NCBI RefSeq assembly: GCF_029873635.1 | Contig: NC_080428.1 | Span: 66,495,101-66,559,100, forward strand | Source of the DNA: Malania oleifera | Lineage: Eukaryota > Streptophyta > Magnoliopsida > Santalales > Ximeniaceae | DNA: 64,000 bases | Direction of reading: 5' to 3' | Shown here: positions 1 through 12,800 of the stretch, piece by piece | Numbering within the stretch: the first letter of the stretch is position 1 | Layout: every line of letters begins with the position of its first letter | Translations under genes and position numbers: made by a program | The notes under the pieces: generated by a model | Told to the model about the DNA's origin: nothing | Databases searched by the model: none | Seen by the model: only the letters and a program-made list of their open reading frames with translations

Positions 1-2200
1 TCTACAAGATCAATTGATTTCAATGTGTTCTTTTTTTCGGTGAATGAATGGAAAACTATTAGATCGGTCCTCCAAAGTAATGAGTACTAAACCCTACAAA
101 GCTAAATAACTCATGGGGCTAGAAGGCCCCATGACTTCATGAATTTGGGAGGACTAGTAGATAGATTGGAGCCTAAATCTAGCTAAGCCACATTCCGAGA
201 TGTTTTGATATATGATAATTTTGACATTCATGATTGATAGCCAAATATTCAAAGGCTACTTCTCATATTCATATTAACTTCAATTTAATTGACCTATACA
301 TACAAAATAGATTGTTTGATCAAGTCAATTTATACATCGATTTCTATATTCAGCTTCACAATTCAAAAAAAAAATTTAATTCATATCAATTAATGTGCTT
401 GAGGATTGAAATTCAAAACATAATCATCACCTACAAGTTTTTTAAGTCTACGAGGAGAATAACAAATTAAGGGTGAGGATTTGAACAAGAGAAGGTATAA
501 TATATTCCTCTTTATTTATATATTTAATACTTATCATTACGCTTAAATCCTAACCTAGCTACATAAAAAAGATAGATTAGGAAGGTTCAAAGAGTCATGT
601 AACTCAATTCATCTATCCAAACCGAACTAACTGTCCACGAACCAAATCAAAAAGAACCATTTTAGACAATATTTGGGCTGAATAGTACATTGAATTTCTT
701 TATGAACTAAATATATGAATTAGGGGCTAAGGGATTTGAGGAGAATATATATATTGAATAAAAATAGCACTCCCCGAGTTTAGGATGTTCTTGTTGGTTT
801 TGAGTTTAAACCTTATGAGGAAGTGGGAAGAGGTATAAATGGATGATAGGCTAGCCTCGGCCAATAATAGACCAAAAATGACACTAGTATCTTCAACCTA
901 CCAAGGCAATCTTAAACTTGATGTTGTAACCGAGTAACATAGGAAGGTTCGACAACCTAAAATCAATTTCTATCAATAGGTTAGAACTAGCTTGGAACGA
1001 ACTTGAATCAACATGTGTCAAGTTTGTTTTGATTCTAGATTTCATGTTTCACATTGTAGAATTTAAGTTCCCATAATTTTCAACAGGATGGGTTCCAAGT
1101 TCAAGCTAACCTTCCTGCCCTACCCATATGATCAAAGTCTCATACTAACTTTGATCATAGGGTTAAAAAAACATAGGGATGTTTTGGATGCCCAGCAAAC
1201 GTGTAGCACGATGATGATTCATATAATCTTACATACTGTGCTCTTGCATAAAAAAGAAAGGGAAAAAAATCTCAGAGAATCAAGCATCTACGCATCTTAG
1301 ACTCTTGAGTTCAATTATGATGTCTCTACTCTTAAGTATTCTTTTGTCTTTTTATTAGTATCCAAGAGACTCAATACAATTTTATAGTACATTATATTTA
1401 AATGTACATAAATCCAAATCTAAGATCCACACTCTAGTCTCCCAAAACATAAATACTGCATTCGGGTGCAAAGATTTTGGACCTTGGAATTGGATTTAAG
1501 TGGATTTAAATAAATTTCAATAAAATTATATATTATAATTTATTCAGATCCAAACTCTCACCAAATATAGGGGAAGTAAATTTATATTCATGAGCATGAA
1601 TTTTAATTTTTGAATTTAAATGTATATATAAAATCAAACACCATTGTTTCTCCAAATCCACACTCCAAGCACACACTAAATCTATAGATAGAACTGAATA
1701 AGCCAAGTTATCCAAAGCCCAGCAGGAAAAGAAAAGGGAGGGGGGAGGAGAAAAATGTTGATGCGCAAATCAAAAACCATTATTACCATTTTGTCTTGGG
1801 ATGGATGTGTCAGGACTCAGGATTGAAGAAGTGGGGAGGGGAGGAGTAGTCTTATTTACTATTTGGAATTATAAGTAGTGGCAGAGGGGAAATTGTACCA
1901 TCCCAGGTGGTGGGCAAAGGAAAGGAGAGTGGCTTTAAGCATGGGCAGGGCAGCTATATATAATGTATATGCATTTGCAACATTTGGTTGATGAATATTT
2001 TCTCTCCCCTGCCAACTCAAAGTACATCACCTGAATCATCAAATCATCTCTCACCACTCGGCTTTGATCAGATATTGGCTCTCTGCGCAGAGGGTTTAAT
2101 AGCTTCCCTTTGGAAATCACCTGCTGCCCATGATGAAACTTCAGGACAGTGACACTGGTTCTTGTCACAGGGGAGGAATCTACTGTGCCCCTTTTTGAAA
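1..2200. other. Intergenic, no gene recognised
   Basis: AT-rich DNA without a protein I recognise. A stretch near 1380-1700 resembles the GGATTTAAGTGGATTTAAA-type MITE family also seen at 30.0 and 30.7 kb. The segment 1935-2168 is GC-richer and open on the minus strand for 77 codons but matches nothing I know and shows no clear splice or start context. Confidence 0.5.
1385..1700. repeat. MITE-like AT-rich repeat
   Basis: Contains GGATTTAAGTGGATTTAAAT followed by an AT core and CAGATCCAAACTCTCACCAAATATAGGG. The same word order, with variation, appears at 29995-30227 and 30695-30838, pointing to a dispersed non-autonomous family. Ends and target duplication are not resolved. Confidence 0.4.
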
Positions 2201-2204
2201 TTTG

Positions 2205-2810
2205 AAAGATGGCTGCGTTTGGAAAGTCTATGGGAATATGAAAGAAGAAGAAAAAAATAAGGAAATTATGAAGGAATGAGTTTTTTTCCCCTTATTTGGT
2301 AATCAAGAAAAATGAGGTGAAGAACTTTTATTTTTTACATGTCATTAACCTTTAATATTTTTTTCTTTTGAATCGTTCTTCATTGCTTTCCATCACCTTT
2401 TTTTTTTTTTTTCCTTCCTTTATCTTACAAAATTCTTACCCTTATTTGGTAATCAATAAAAATGGGTCGAATTGTATTTGAGAAAAGGAGAAAATACAAA
2501 CATTGATTTCCATCACTCTTTTTTTTTTTCCTTCCTTTTTCTTACAAAATTCTTAAGTCCACACAAAAAATAAATAAAATTCATCTTTGCGTACTTAGTT
2601 ATCAAGAAAATTTAGAAGGAAAATAATATATACATACAATAAAGTAATGAATAAAATTTTAATATTTCACATTAATAACCTTTGATTTTTATTTTTATTT
2701 TTCTATATTTATTCTTAACATTTGATATAAAGAAAAATAACGATGAAATGTTGCTACCCAATCTTCAAAGAGATTGGAAGGGAGCTTTGATGTAATTGTT
2801 TTCTTTTGTG
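2205..2810. repeat. MITE-like T/A-rich repeat plus short L1 3'-end scrap
   Basis: GGCTGCGTTTGGAAAG and two copies of CCTTATTTGGTAATCAA (near 2290 and 2441) are the kind of terminal words used by a common plant non-autonomous element; a relative is at 30258-30470. At 2755-2810, TCTTCAAAGAGATTGGAAGG followed by an A-run matches the L1 3' tail at about 8045. Confidence 0.4.
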
Positions 2811-3109
2811 TCAAAAAAATCCCTATCCTCCTTTCTTGTAATTTTATTTTTCCATAAACAAATTTTTTATTTTCTCGTTATTTTATTTTTCTTTTTTTTT
2901 TTCTCAAACAAAATCCTTAGCCCAATGAAGCTTACAACAATAACAAGCTATCAATCCCACTACGTGGCGTCGGCAATATAAATATTTCTCCCCCAATTCA
3001 CCTGATTGAGAGTATGATCAGTCTCATTTTTATCTCCATATCCATGACCTCTATATATCCTCTCATAGTATATATTATCGTTTCCAATGTGTTTGTTTAA
3101 GTGAACCCC

Positions 3110-3590
3110 TATGTATGTCTTTTTAGATGTTGGTATCTCTTATAAAACATTATCCATATTTTTTAAAAATTATATTTTAAGATTTTTTGCTAAACCTATT
3201 TGGGGAGTATACACACTAATGACATTTATTATCTCAATGCCTAAAGGTATCTTGGTTTTAATTATCCTATTCTCTCTTTTAACATCTACTACATTATTTT
3301 TTAAGTCTTTGCCTATAATAATTCCTACCCATTTTTACATTTCTCTTTTTTAGTTTACTAAAGCTTAAATCTTAATTTTTCAATTTCTCTATCTTTCTGC
3401 CTTACCCATTTCGTCTCTTACTCTTAAAGACAGATTAAGTTAATTTTCCTTCCAAACATTATTTTCACAATTTTCATTCTTTTACCCGTAAGTGTCTCTA
3501 TATTCCAAAATTATTAATCTTAGTTTCTCGCGTTAACTTCTTAGTCCTCTCTATACTGACCTAATCTATTCCCAACGGAGCCTATATGTT
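3110..3590 (-). mobile_element. RTE-type LINE fragment, endonuclease region
   Basis: Minus-strand reading gives the AP-endonuclease start of an RTE-clade LINE: words like GxWNIGTLTGKRMEIVKIM, then INLICLQETKW, and later a NGVGIIIGK-like block and VISVYTPQ. It is interrupted by several stops and frame changes and truncated on both sides. It is not the partner of the RT fragment at 5.1-5.8 kb, since on this strand endonuclease should lie at higher coordinates than RT. Confidence 0.7.
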
Positions 3591-3599
3591 TCAATTTAT

Positions 3600-4859
3600 T
3601 ATCATATCCAACAAAATCTAGTATGTTATATCTTCCTTTTTAAAAAATATGACAAGTAAATATTGGAGCAGGAGGGGCATCATGGGTGACATGGTTGTGA
3701 GGAAAGTTGCAGGAGAAGAGGAGTAAATTGAATATCTGCAGCACCCACATCAACCCAACTCTGTAGGGTTGCAAGTTCCTCATCCTGGTGGAGGCTGGAT
3801 GTTCTGCACAGGAAAGTCATTAGATTGAGAGGTGGTGGCAGTGGGAGGATCTTTAAACTATATAGGTAGTGATGTGGAGGATCCTCACAACATGAGTCGA
3901 TGAAGATTTTTGGAGGCCAACCAACTGATAGTACATAATTAAAAATCTATGTGCAGTTTCAGAGCTTTTATTTGCAAACCAGCAGCTGCCCAGAATATAC
4001 CTTCTGGACAGTACAGAGAGAAAAAACAAAACAAAAACAAAAAGAGAGGAAACAAGAGGAGCTAATAACCAAGAATTCTCAACTTGGCTAGATTCTCACC
4101 TTGGCTAGACGTGCCGAGGATCGCCTTCTACATGTACATCAAGAGTGGTCGAACATCTAATGGTGAACCACATTATCGCCATTGTATTAGCATAGTATTT
4201 ATCACTGATCATTTCGACTACTAATGACAGGCATATGTTAAACAAACATGTACGAGGACAGTTCCTTGGTGTTGCCAATGAGAGAATCTTTAGTTGGTGT
4301 TATTAGGTCTTTTTCTTCTTAATTATTTTTTTCCCATTTCCGTTCTACATTTATGCATTCTCTTAAATGTTGCAAATGGCTCCAAAAATCAGTAGCAGTT
4401 ATTCTGTGCCCAAAGACCAAGGATGGCCCTGAAATTATTGCGGTTTCAACTTTCAAGCACCCGACTCCACACATTTGAATCTTGGAGTAGAGTAGGTTGA
4501 CCTATTGAGAAAGGATTGAACTGGTTTTGACTGTAGAATGAATGTTCTGCGAGCAAGTTAGGTAAGGGACTCAATTCACTCACAATTAAACCACCTGGAA
4601 CTACAGCTACATGTGCCAGTAAGCCTGCCAGGTGTAAATATTAAAGGTGAGAATGAATCTCAGGGAGTGTTTGGAGAACTTAACAGGTCATTTAATTAGA
4701 CAGGAGAGTAAAAACTCCCCAGTAGGTTGGACTGTCCCCATAATCTCCCAACCCCACTCATCATGAACTAGGGCACCTTTGTGGCCTAAAACCCACCCAC
4801 CAATTAAAATGGGCCAGGGGCCAGCGGCTGGGGCAAATATATGGGCTCAAGACCTTGCC

Positions 4860-4892
<33 letters not shown>

Positions 4893-5090
4893 CAGCAATG
4901 TCCCGAGGACTTGAGCCAGGTGCTAAAAGAATGGAAATAGAAATATGAAAGGAAAAATAGCAATTCCCCGGGGCTTGAGGCAGATGGTAAATATGTGGAA
5001 GAGGAAATGGGAAAACTTCAACTGTTTGGCTTGCACAATGCAATAAAACTTTGAATGAAAAGCACCATGAAATAACAACATGAAAAATCA
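3600..5090. other. Intergenic, no gene recognised
   Basis: Mixed sequence, somewhat less AT-rich than its surroundings between 3660 and 4000. No coding signal I can name. A (GA)n run lies at 4861-4889; the reading frames across it are low-complexity artefacts. Confidence 0.5.
4861..4889. repeat. (AG)n microsatellite
   Basis: About 14 uninterrupted AG dinucleotides. Confidence 0.95.
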
Positions 5091-5094
5091 AGCC

Positions 5095-5835
5095 TTAAAG
5101 TTCTAAGCAATCTCCTGCGATAATTTAAGATTTTAATAACTATCTCATTCCAAGTTATTTTAAGTCTATCCTTACGTTTTCTACTGCTGGTAACAGTAAC
5201 TAGCTCACTCCTCACTGACACACTATTTGACCTAAAATGCATATATCTAAACCATTTGAGTTGCCCTTCCTTTATCTAATTTTCTTTAAGCGTTATGTCT
5301 AACTTACTGCAAATACATTTTATTTCTCAATTTAATTTTTAATGTTATAGCACTCATCCACCTTAGTATTCTTATTTCAGCAATTTTTTACTTCTTGGAC
5401 ATATTATTTTTTAGTTACCCAACATTCTAATCCATATCGCATAATTACTCTTATAGTCACCTTCTAAAATTTTCCTTTTCATTTTAATAGTATCCTACAA
5501 TCATTTTTGACATGCCCAAAAACTTTTATTCAACCTGTTTTAACTCTATATATACATTTTCTTCAATTTCTCCTACAACTTGCATAATAGGTTTAAGGTA
5601 TCAAAATCTATCAGTGTGATTAAGTTATTGACCATTAAGTTTAATCATTTTTCCAATCATGGTTGAAATTACATTTCATACATTCAGTCTTATTTCTACT
5701 TATCCCAAATGTCTACATCCTTCTCTATAGTTCTAAATTAGATTCTACTCCATCCTTAATCTCATTAATAAAGACAATATCATCTGTAAAGTGCAAATAG
5801 CATACACCATGAAACATATAAAGTTAGTTCAAACC
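5095..5835 (-). mobile_element. RTE-type LINE fragment, reverse transcriptase C-terminal half
   Basis: On the minus strand a decayed RTE RT runs from the active-site word LxFADDIVFI near 5790 through the MRYGLECW block to the terminal RKRKDRLKITWNEIV block near 5140. Many stops and frame changes interrupt it. A plus-strand copy of the same RT segment lies at 19.84-20.50 kb. Confidence 0.75.
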
Positions 5836-6284
5836 TAGCACATTGCAAAGGTAAAGAAAAATAACAAGTACTAAGAAAAGACCCACATTTAAAATCTATT
5901 AAACTCTGCTATTTCCATAAAACAGCATTTTTATGAATAGAACTTCACAAGATACTTGGGATGTGGAAATGCCTTCCTACAACCAAAGAATAAACCAATC
6001 TGGTTTACAATAAATTGAAGTACAATACCTGTGGTTTATCCAATGGTAACAAATAATAACTCATAAATTTTTTAAGATGCTCAGAATTAATCGCCATCAA
6101 TATATCACTGTTTTCTTCTAGTCAGTACGCATCAACAATAATAAGAACAATAATATTAGAATTGAAAGAAGTTGCTGATGCTGGTACTTGAACAATCAAT
6201 CCTGAGAGAAAACTGCTCACTTGAATTTGAGACTTGGACGGATAAATAATAAATGCCTTTCCTTGAAAGAGAATTGCAAGTTCA
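5836..6284. other. 3' flank of UCP3-like gene
   Basis: AT-rich sequence downstream of the stop codon on the minus strand; presumably contains the 3' UTR. No unambiguous poly(A) signal or other gene seen. Confidence 0.4.
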
Positions 6285-6827
6285 TCAAAAGGACGAGAGC
6301 CCTGCAACAAGTCTAAATTTCTCGTACGAGACCCAGAAAACAAATTGCCAAGGACCAAGCCTTGCCCATGTAGGGAAGAACCCCTTCCACAGTGCCCTTA
6401 ATCCTTCAAATCTCAAAGTTTTCACCAGACAGTCGTAAGAGTTCTTATACATAAGCTTAGCTTCCTCACCCGCTGCTTGATTCATCATTCTTGTCTTAAC
6501 TACATCAGCTGGACAACTCAAAGCAGTTGCTGAAAGACCAGACATTATAGAGGCTATGGTGTGAGCGTAAATGTTATCACCAGCAATCTGTTTCTGGATA
6601 ACGAAATGTTTTGCATAATCATAGCAGGCTAACTCTCCCATGTTCACTAAAAATGCTCGTTGGACATTTGGGAAAACACCTTTCCACAGCCCTCCAAATC
6701 CTTCTGTATGTATAATCTTGTTCAAAGCATCAAAAGCCCCTGTGTACCTGGGTTGGAGACCTTGGCTCACCATACGACCATCTGCTTGCATCCTGACCTT
6801 AACAAGATCAGCAGGGCTAGCCACTAC
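6285..6827 (-). CDS. UCP3: UCP3-like exon 2
   Basis: Encodes residues 128-307, starting VVASPADLVKVRMQADG and ending in the conserved RLVAGLSSF tail before the stop. It holds the second and third carrier signatures and the third repeat's GLRALWKGFFPTWARLGPW segment. It is contiguous with exon 1 in phase 0. An open frame upstream of 6827 is intron, not coding. Confidence 0.95.
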   Translation of the reverse strand, partial: VVASPADLVKVRMQADGRMVSQGLQPRYTGAFDALNKIIHTEGFGGLWKGVFPNVQRAFLVNMGELACYDYAKHFVIQKQIAGDNIYAHTIASIMSGLSATALSCPADVVKTRMMNQAAGEEAKLMYKNSYDCLVKTLRFEGLRALWKGFFPTWARLGPWQFVFWVSYEKFRLVAGLSSF

Positions 6828-9800
6828 CTGCACTAGTAATCTAGTACAGTTAAGGACAAAATTGATACTCATGAAAAAGAAATAAAAGTACATAACTTCA
6901 AAGAAAAAGAGCTGAAAGACTGAGAGTAAAGATGGTTTCAGGAAAATGATTGTTGGGCTGGCTCACCAATCAGAGATTTAAATGCACATGGTTAAACACT
7001 AACCAACGTGATATGAATTATTTGAGGTTTATTTACATGTCCAAAAGGCAAGAGAAAAGGTAAGCAAATCCATTGTCAATAACTCAATGAGACATCATCA
7101 CATAATACACTTTTTGAGTTGACGTTTCTTAAATATTTTATTCTTTTGGGAAGCAAAAACATGCTAATTATCAATAAAAAGAGAGGCCAGTTGTCTCGGC
7201 TGAATCAGGTTGATCTTTCACCCAATGGACATCCTCCATTGGAACCAAATAAACAGGAGGTGTCACCTTCCTCTTGCACGTGTGTCAGCCCAAACCGAAT
7301 GACAGGAAAATTCTTTAATTGTGGTCTTCTCCCAAAGTGAGTATTCTTGTAAGGGGAAAAAATCTGAAAAACAGGGCATGAGCAAGTAGCCTACAAGTGA
7401 GGAGACTCTCTTTCCTGGATTTCCACTTCTTAGGAGTCACAGCAGGAGAGAGGTTGACCAACTTACTTCTTTGTTGAGTGTGTTGGATTCTTTCATTCCT
7501 CATATGCTCAGGTTTGGGCCAGTTGTCGAGGGGATTCATCAGGTTCCTTTTCTTCTAGATCTTTCTTTTTTCATCTTTCAAGACCTGCAACCCCTTGTCC
7601 TTTTCCTAAGTATCAAGTTGTTTGGAAGGCTAAGGTTCCTTTTTTGGTGCAGGCTTTCACTTAGACTCTTATCTCTTAACAGGAATACGTATGACTTGTT
7701 ATAAGGTGGCCAATAAAGCTCTCAACCAATATATTTGTATGTTGATCTGTGAGCCAATGAGACTAGTGCGCATCTTTCCCTTCATTGTTGGGTCACGAAG
7801 AATCTTTGAGAGGCTCTTTTCTCCTGTTGGCTCTGCAAAATCTGTACCATGTTTTACTTATCAGATATCAAGGTTTTGGGAAGAGTAGGAGGGCTTTTTG
7901 GTTATGTGCAGTGCATGTGATATTCTGGACACTGGATTGAGAGGAATGCACAGATATTCAAGCTCAATCAGCCTCTCCTGCCCAGCTGTGTGATAGGATC
8001 AATTTTTCTTTTCAAATTTTTGGGAGAATATTGCTGTCTCTGATCTTCAAAGAGATTGGAGGGCAGCATTTTGTAATTAGTTAGTTCATGGAGGATATCT
8101 TATCCGCCTCCTGTATTTTGATCTGTTATTAATGGATTTTTTTTATGTAAAAAAAATTGAGATGCATGCAAATGCTCAAGGCACAGAAGCATGACCAAAA
8201 CCCATAATAACACTTCAGTTACTTAATGATTGATAAAAAAAAAAAATCCAGAATTTCAATGAAATAAATAATAATAACAAATAATTACGGAAATAATTCA
8301 GAAAAATAAAGATGGCCATTAAACAAGAAGCCTAACCACCAAATTTATCTCAATCATATAAAATATGGGAAAATGATCAGCAGTCGTGGATTTCTCATAA
8401 ACTAGACAGTTCATTTTCCCCTTCACATGGAGCAAACCATGTATCTTTCTGATGCACTAATCAATTGTAATTCAAGGAATCATGTGTCTAAAACAACCCT
8501 CAATTTCTATTTCTTTTCATTATCAATTGGGAGAAAAGTTGAGAATGGAAATGTCATCGAATAAATTGCCATTTATGTCATATTCTTTAGCAGTTTTAAA
8601 CAGGCATCTTTAGCACTATAATTCTCAAGTATGCCAGTTTAATATAAAATATGAACAGTGAAAAAAGTAAGAATCCAACATGTTCTTGAATAGATTTCTT
8701 TTGGGTTAAAGGCGAAGATTGTATAGATAAACACTAAGTTGACCATAGCTGCATCAGTTGTCAGGTGTTTTTCTTAACAAAAATTGTCAAAAGAGTTAAG
8801 AGCCCTTCTTTTATGCTTGATGAATTACTAAATGAGTCTCAACATGAAAATAAATAGTTGAAGGGACTGAAAGTTAGTCAACACAGGTTAGAAATTTCTA
8901 AACTGATTCTGTAAAACTTGCCTGCATTGATTACTAACCATGTGACGTCAGCACTGACAATCTCAAAACCTCATTTGAAGGCTATAATTTACTTGATAGT
9001 AACCAAAAGAATGCATAATATCACTTTACAAATTTCATAAAATTTTAATTTTAGACCATTCAGTGAATTTCATGAATATTGAATGGCTGCCTTCATAGAC
9101 TTCATTCAATATAGTGGTCTCTAAATTGGGACCACCATATCATTGATCCTCATCAATCTTCTACACTAACATAGGAACATTAGGAACAGTAGGGTGGCTA
9201 CACGATATTGCTAGGCACAGATACAGATAGGAGAGGAGAAATCCAGCAGCCTGCAGCAGCAAAAACTAATGCAATTCTTATCTTTTCTTCAATAAGCAAG
9301 GTTAGTAGTGGAGAATACACCTAGGTCACCTAGTCAAATCCCTCTGGATGAAGTCCAGGTTGTATAAGGCTGTAAAAAATGGTTCATCAGGTTCCTTTAG
9401 AATTCTGCCATCACAAAATGGGATGTGCTGCCATTTGGCTGTCCAATTTAGTCATCAAACATGACAAAAATATCCCATGTGATGATTTGAGTAGTACAAT
9501 TATATATACATATGGTCTTTTCAGTATATTTGGTGGACTCCTTGTCCCGCACATAGTACCTTCTTTTCTTCCTATCTAATATACTTTCTTCTATTATCAA
9601 ATAATCATATACTGCATATGGTAATGCGCTCTACAACGTCTTCTAAAAAGTGATTTGATAGACCACGACCTACAATACAAGCATTGAAGACATGTCAAGG
9701 AATGGCGTTCATATCGTTTTTTCTTTTTCCTTTTTCTAGGGGGTGTTAATATGGGAGGTCAAAGACCTAAAGAAACTGTTAGATTATCACTTTACCTAAA

Positions 9801-12800
9801 ATCTTAAGCTGTTAGGTTGTGGGCCAACAATGCATATCAAGCTTCAACACTCCCCCACACATGCAGCTAGACAGCACGTGGAGAGATGAAGACACGATAA
9901 TATCACCCATTATAGGGAATATAATAATTTTTTAAATACCACACAATAAATGTGTGCAACAAGATTAGAATCCAAGACCTCCTGGTAACCACCTCTGATA
10001 CCATGTTAGATTACCACTTTACCTAAAAGCTTAAGCTGTTAGGTTGTGGGCCAACAATGTATATCATGCTTTAACAGAAACAAACTAAGGCAGAACACAG
10101 CATGACCAAAATGCACATTCAATAAAGTTGAAGTAAAAAACTAATTCGATAAGGGGGAGAACTCAAAATTGAGGGACCAAGCTGTACTTGAGGCCTAGAG
10201 CAGCTACCCAGTCTACACATTTGTTGCCCTCTCTGAAAATATGTTGGAGACTGAATGAGTTGCCTGCATTTTTGGATAAGACCAAAAATCAGATGGATGT
10301 CCAGAACATCACCATTAATCATCCCAATCCCCAACCCCTTAGCAAGCCTCAAGCCTTGCAAGATAGGCCATAAATCAGCTCGAACATTGGAGCATTTCCA
10401 AGGTTGATCGCAAATCCTGATATCCAATAAAACACAATGACGAGATAGATGTATTGCTATGCTTGACTTATTTTTCATATAATGAGTTTGGGATTTCAAT
10501 ACATTCCACCAATGTTCAAGGCTGCAAACTGAATAAACCTCTGTTTGTATGCAGTTACCTAAAAATTTGCAACTTACTCTCTAGTAGTTCCTCAAATTTA
10601 CTAACAGAAGGCCCAGAACCAAAATTACAAACTATTATATACCATAATGCCAGAATCAACACTGATTAAACATTTCCGAGTTGGTCAGACGATCAAGTCA
10701 ATAAGTATTCGATAATACCAGCGATGGCAAATTATCTTCTATTCCTAACAAGCATTGCTTTTTCCTCAACCAGTCCTGACAAAACCTATCTCGACGCTTG
10801 GGTTGAATATTATTTTATCCAGCTTGATTCAAGCCCAAATTCTAGTGATTTCATTACACTTATTTCCCCCAGATAATTTTCAAAGTATTATTTTTTTTCT
10901 AGGGAATAACCCAATACCCAAATGAAAAAATTTGATATCAATTATATGAACATACTGTTATAGTTGTTGGCAAGTCAGTCAGCATCAGTTAGTTATTCTG
11001 GAATTGGCAATTACAGTAATTAGAATTCTGTTAATTTTGTTATATTATGAAGGGAAGGGATGATTCATTGTAATAACTATAAATCTCGCTGTCATTGATG
11101 TGCATAGTTGTAAGCAAGTCTGTTATGTTATCAATTCTCGAATTGACAGTTAACAGTAATTAGAATTCTGTTACGTTACGAATGAAAGGGATGATTTTAT
11201 TGTAATAACTAATGTCACCGTTCATTGATGAGCATACTATGAAAATGAATGCAATTCAAGAGTTCTCCGTTGCTTTTCTGAATTCTTCTCTGATCTCTAC
11301 TAGTTCTCCTGAATTCTTCAATTTCTCCTTTACTTCTACCCTTCTCCCCAATTACCAAATGCTTGAAACTCTATCAGCTATTCAGTTAAAAAGCCATTAA
11401 AACATAAAAATTGGTACCAGAGTTTGATCTTGGCACAATTCTCAAGACTTCAAGAAACTAGAAGGTATGATTTTTGAAATGAAGGCTCAGTCCAGTAGGA
11501 CCATGGCACAAAATGAGAGATCTTTTGCAAAATTCGAGAGCTAAGGATCATTTATGCCCTCAGAATACTTTTTTTTTTTAATAGAAAAAAGAAAATATAT
11601 GAAAGAAAAGGAGAAGGAATTACACAGAAAGGAGGATAAGAAATTCTCCTAACACAAAAAAGAAAACAAAGGTAAGTGAAGAAACAAAAAAAAAAATTAC
11701 ATCAAAACCCCTCTCCAATCCCTTTGGAGATCCAATGACAACATTCCTTGAAAGAAACTCAAAGAAAGATCCAAAAATCCCGGAAAGAAACTTTATCCCA
11801 AAGGAGCACAGAATTTATTTTGCCATTGAAGATCCTTGCATTTCTTCCAATCCACAAAGTCCAGAAAATGCCAAACACTGCAAATCTCCATAAAATTTTT
11901 CCCTTGTTGCTCCTCCCAAACCCTTTTTTGTACCGCACCATAAGGAAAACATCAAAATTCTCGGGAAGCACCAAAGCCTCCTCAAAAACTGGGAAAAGAA
12001 AAACCAAAGATGCCTAGCCACCCTACAACGTAGAAACAAATTATCACTGGTCTAACTAGCTTCCAAACATAAAACACAAATATTCATACATATGGCCTTG
12101 TAAGGTCTCCTCAGTTGCAACAAATCATTAATATTAAACCTATTAGAGTCCACATAAACACCCTGACCTTACAAGAAACATTGGGCTTCTAAATAAAGTC
12201 AAGGGAAAAGAAAACGGATTTGGCCTTTTCATTAACTGGGCGAGAAAACTAAGAAAAGATTTAGTAGAAAACAAGCTAGAAGAATCCCAATCTAAATCCT
12301 CAAATCACCACCCGTTCGAAGAACAAAAGAATCCAGCATATGCAACAATGCCAGCAACAAAGTTATATCCTCAACCTCTCCCCAATTGAGATTTCTAAAG
12401 AACCGAAAATCCTAAGAAAGAGATCCCCTTTCAAACAAATAGAAAGAATTAATCGAAGCATTATGAAAGAGGGGCAATCTGGAAAGATGAGGGAACAGAG
12501 ATTCTAAAGACACTGCACCCACCCAAACATCTTCCTAGAAACAAATATGCTTCTCAATTCCAATACAATAACACGTAAGAGAGAAAATGAACTCAGCTAC
12601 CAAAGAAAAAAAATTTCCAATGATTGGCATAAGAACCTATACCACCACCCCTAGCATCCCACCCATTCATGTGCATACCATAATTGCCTCTATTAACCAT
12701 GTGCCATAAAGAGTCAACCTCCAAAAGGGAACATCCAAATCTATTTATCCACTAAGGAGATATTTTTAAACACCAAATCCCAAGACCCAAACCCACTTCT

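Noticed and set aside
2060-2110. Possible microRNA precursor (CAGATATTGGCTCTCTGCGCAGAGG recalls miR171-star-like words)
   Set aside because: The match covers only the AGATATTGG core, and no paired miR171-like arm or convincing stem is seen nearby.
4804-5091. Minus-strand 95-codon frame
   Set aside because: It runs through an (AG)n microsatellite and gives Ser-Leu repeats; a low-complexity artefact.
3110-5835. One continuous RTE element spanning endonuclease and RT
   Set aside because: On the minus strand the order is wrong (endonuclease lies 3' of RT), so these are two separate fragments.
10119-10499. Host RNase H-type gene
   Set aside because: It has no start context or complete domain, altered key positions, and lies inside an intron full of LINE debris.
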